NCBI RefSeq assembly: GCF_000154785.2
Contig: NC_015730.1
Coordinates: forward strand, 3,720,001-3,784,000
Reading direction: 5' to 3'
Length of the DNA stretch: 64,000 nt
From: Roseobacter litoralis Och 149
GTDB lineage: Bacteria; Pseudomonadota; Alphaproteobacteria; Rhodobacterales; Rhodobacteraceae
Below are positions 61,712 through 64,000 of the stretch, piece by piece (positions within the stretch are counted from its first letter, which is position 1; each line of letters opens with the position of its first letter). The notes beneath the pieces were generated by a model, which was not told the DNA's origin, did no database searches, and was given only the letters and a program-made list of their open reading frames with translations. The position numbers were made by a program, and so were the translations under genes.

Positions 61712-64000
61712 TGGCGACACCCGCTCGAACGGACCAGCTGAAGCCCGCATCAGCGCGGATCAACAGCTGTCTGGCAGAATTTCATGTGACGAGCCCCAAG
61801 GGGCCCCTTTCGTCGCCCGAAACCCTGCTGGCTGCCGTTCGACGCGAAATCCTGCCTGCATTATCCGATGTTCTGGATTCACCAGAGTGGCAGGGAATTA
61901 CAATTCGGGCGGAACAGATCGACATAGACTTGGGCCACTGGCCCGAGGATCCCGTCTGGTCAGATGTCCGCTACGTCCTTGCAACCAAGTTGCGATATGC
62001 GCTGGCGGACTATCTACCGGCAAATCCAACCAGCCCCGTCATTCACGAGGTCACCGCAGATACGCTCGAAAACCGGATATCACCCACCCATTTCTCAACA
62101 TCAGAAGAAGACACAAACCCGACGCTCAACCACCCGCGCGGCGCTGACCCGCGTGATACCGCGCCCTTAGTGCAGGACCGCTCGGACAAGGAAACAGGTC
62201 AACCGGTGTTGTCTCAGCAGCAGATTGCGCGCCGGATTGATGCATTTGTGAGTTGGACACAGGCCGCGCCAGACAACAAAACCCTGCAGATGGTGTTGGC
62301 GCGACTGGAACGCCACTCAGATGAGCGGCAGGCGTTGATCCATGTTTTGCGCGAACAATATGCATCCAACGTCACGGGCGCAGACACCTCGGCGCGACGT
62401 CTTACAGATGAACTGGGTCGCACGGTCGCTCAGGCGCTCACCCGGTTGGACGCCCGCGCTGCAAATACCGAACGCCAATTGCCTGACAGGGCAGAACCCG
62501 TCGCGGTGGATAAACCACCGGTGCCGCAGAAGACGGACCCGCATGTCACTCAATCGGGCCGGTTGCCTTCCGCAGATGGACAGAACACGTCGAAGTGGGA
62601 TGCGTCGTCGGTGCCGCAGACAACAGACCCGCGTATCTCTCTGTCAGACCGATTGCCTTTCGCAGATGAACAGAACACAGCGCAGACGACTTCAGAGGGG
62701 GATGCGTCGAATGATCTGGGCGCGGCGCCCAATGGGCCCGGCGCAGGCAGCGCGCGCATACCTCAGGCCCAAGAACGCTTGATACAAAGCCTGTTGCAGG
62801 AAGGTGTGCCGGACACCATCGTTCATGAGCGATCCTTTGCACTTCTTCAGCGATTGATGCCATTCCTCGATCCCAAGTTCACGACAGATACGCGAGTGCC
62901 TTTCGACGCCGCGCAAACGTCCGCTGAAGGATCGGGACGATCTGCTGAGGCTGTGCATAGCCACACATTGCTATCAACGGCACCGACGGCGGCCAGTCAG
63001 ATGGCTATCACGGACGCAGAAACACCTGTCGAACCCGTAGAAAACGCGGCCGAGGGTGCATCGATCCAAAACAAAGGCAGGCAAACGCCTAATGAGGGTG
63101 TGGAAGGGGCCGCCACACCTGCGCAAACCGCAGCAAAGGCTGCGACAACAGCGAACGCAGCCCAACGGATACCTGACACGCCCGCGACCACCGACGCAGA
63201 TGGCACAGACACCCGAAAAGATGGTCGTCAAACGCCAAATGTTACGCAGGCACATCATGATGAGGGACATCAAAACAGCCGACCGGATGCAGAAACCAAA
63301 GCTGACGCGGCTGTTGCGCTTGGCTCAACACCTGAACCGGATGCCGCCCGTTCACTTGGCGACCGAGGTGCATCGCCCGAAGTCAGTTCAGAGCCTCTCA
63401 CCCATTACAAAGCGGCAGATTCAGCGGAGGTTGGAGATGACAACCACCAACATGCGCTATCGCAAATCGCCAGTGCGTTGGGGGTTGATCAAGGGGTTTC
63501 GCCCAAGGACTTTTGCATCCGGAAGCTGATACAAAGCCCGAATGCCATTTTCTCCGCAGCGTCTGAACTGGGCGCTCTCAGAGCGCTGATCACGCTTTTA
63601 CGTGAGGAAGGACCGGACACGCGCCCGCTTCTTGCCAAAACAACGCTTGCCTCCGACAAAATCAGAGCCATGCACACAGAAGACCCTGACTCGCTTGCAA
63701 AAGCAGTTGGACGGCTCACGACCATAGATGCGTTTGACCTTGCACGCCGGCTTTTGCCGCCCAGCGCGACACTGCTGGTCGAACATCTTACAGAACTGAA
63801 AAAGAATGCGAAATCGCCCCAGCTTGTGATGCAGCATGTGATTATTGCGCTTCTGAACGGCGATTTGCTCGACTTCGAAGATCTTGCGCAAAGGACTGAA
63901 ACCACCCTTACGGCGCCGAACCCTGAACGAAGCGCGCGCGAGGAGCGCGCCGACAACGGAAATGCTGCGCAGGGATACGAGAGGCCATCAGATCCGGGAC
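61711..64000 (+). CDS. contractile injection system tape-measure protein, partial
   Basis: At least 763 residues, open to the window end. The N-terminus (ILPALSDVLDSPEWQGITIR, AEQIDIDLGHWPEDP) matches the CIS tape-measure family (Afp14/Pvc14 type), which sets tube length. A middle section (about 255-560) is low-complexity and Ala/Thr/Pro/Asp-rich with a 30-residue tandem repeat at 271-330 and two copies of a GRQTPN phrase. Helical units follow (SALGVDQGVSPKDFCIRKLI, LLRNEG-like LLREEGPDTRPL). The downstream AAA+ ATPase and remaining eCIS genes are expected beyond the edge. Confidence 0.82.
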   Translation, partial: MATPARTDQLKPASARINSCLAEFHVTSPKGPLSSPETLLAAVRREILPALSDVLDSPEWQGITIRAEQIDIDLGHWPEDPVWSDVRYVLATKLRYALADYLPANPTSPVIHEVTADTLENRISPTHFSTSEEDTNPTLNHPRGADPRDTAPLVQDRSDKETGQPVLSQQQIARRIDAFVSWTQAAPDNKTLQMVLARLERHSDERQALIHVLREQYASNVTGADTSARRLTDELGRTVAQALTRLDARAANTERQLPDRAEPVAVDKPPVPQKTDPHVTQSGRLPSADGQNTSKWDASSVPQTTDPRISLSDRLPFADEQNTAQTTSEGDASNDLGAAPNGPGAGSARIPQAQERLIQSLLQEGVPDTIVHERSFALLQRLMPFLDPKFTTDTRVPFDAAQTSAEGSGRSAEAVHSHTLLSTAPTAASQMAITDAETPVEPVENAAEGASIQNKGRQTPNEGVEGAATPAQTAAKAATTANAAQRIPDTPATTDADGTDTRKDGRQTPNVTQAHHDEGHQNSRPDAETKADAAVALGSTPEPDAARSLGDRGASPEVSSEPLTHYKAADSAEVGDDNHQHALSQIASALGVDQGVSPKDFCIRKLIQSPNAIFSAASELGALRALITLLREEGPDTRPLLAKTTLASDKIRAMHTEDPDSLAKAVGRLTTIDAFDLARRLLPPSATLLVEHLTELKKNAKSPQLVMQHVIIALLNGDLLDFEDLAQRTETTLTAPNPERSAREERADNGNAAQGYERPSDPG
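62521..62700 (+). repeat. two 90-bp in-frame tandem repeats in the tape-measure gene
   Basis: Two adjacent units starting GTGCCGCAGA at 62521 and 62611 encode VPQKTDPHVTQSGRLPSADG... and VPQTTDPRISLSDRLPFADE.... Divergence between units is moderate, so the duplication is not very recent. Repeats in a tape measure could change tube length. Confidence 0.75.

Noticed and set aside
45521..64000. Type VI secretion system
   Set aside because: Single long sheath gene with DUF4255, DUF5908, LysM and tape-measure genes fits eCIS; no TssB/TssC pair, TssJLM membrane complex or Hcp/ClpV arrangement is seen.

Overview
The window looks like chromosome from an alphaproteobacterium of the Rhodobacterales (roseobacter type). 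The evidence is the family mix (serine-cycle genes, pqqABCDE, a motB-flgE-flgK-flgL-flgI block, gene-transfer-agent-like tail genes) and the moderately GC-rich coding style. This placement is inferred from gene content; no rRNA marker is present.

Layout. (1) 1-8.3 kb: a J-domain protein at the edge, then a tight minus-strand serine-cycle operon, sgaA-mtkA-mtkB-hprA-glyA, diverging from a LuxR-type regulator and a malyl-CoA lyase gene. Together these give glyoxylate to serine, hydroxypyruvate to glycerate, malate to malyl-CoA, and malyl-CoA cleavage to acetyl-CoA plus glyoxylate. A 12-base motif (GTATACCGAAAT) occurs exactly in front of both arms and is a candidate operator. (2) 8.7-17 kb: an ABC exporter pair of the kind linked to PQQ-alcohol-dehydrogenase systems, a small Cys protein, a histidine kinase/response regulator pair, and pqqA-B-C-D-E. 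PQQ and the serine cycle side by side suggest C1 (methanol-type) oxidation and assimilation, although no dehydrogenase lies in the window. (3) 17.1-28.5 kb: an initiator tRNA-Met whose last 14 bases recur about 10.6 kb downstream. Between the copies lie two secreted amidohydrolase paralogues, an AraC regulator, an AT-richer unknown gene pair and a truncated GTA/phage tail block. Decayed recombinase and IS3 transposase remains lie just outside. This looks like an old genomic island. (4) 29-32.6 kb: housekeeping genes pncB, pncA and trhO. (5) 32.7-41.6 kb: flagellar motor, hook and ring genes, then a PAS-GGDEF-EAL protein. (6) 41.8-64 kb: an extracellular contractile injection system (eCIS, phage-tail-like; Afp/PVC family), running off the right end in the tape-measure gene.

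The eCIS locus is the most unusual part. Its core is standard: DUF4255 protein, sheath, two tube proteins, DUF5908 protein, LysM protein, VgrG-like spike, PAAR tip, gp25, two large baseplate proteins and tape measure. It also carries several oddities: a free-standing DUF4157 protein with three 14-residue repeats, transcribed divergently; a glutamate-receptor-like channel protein; a methyltransferase translationally coupled to it; a sheath with an insertion of about 300 residues that resembles adhesion-type beta-sandwich repeats; and a predicted lipoprotein gene inside the baseplate operon. The lipoprotein and the modified sheath raise the possibility that this particle is membrane-associated or decorated rather than a simple released tailocin-like device.
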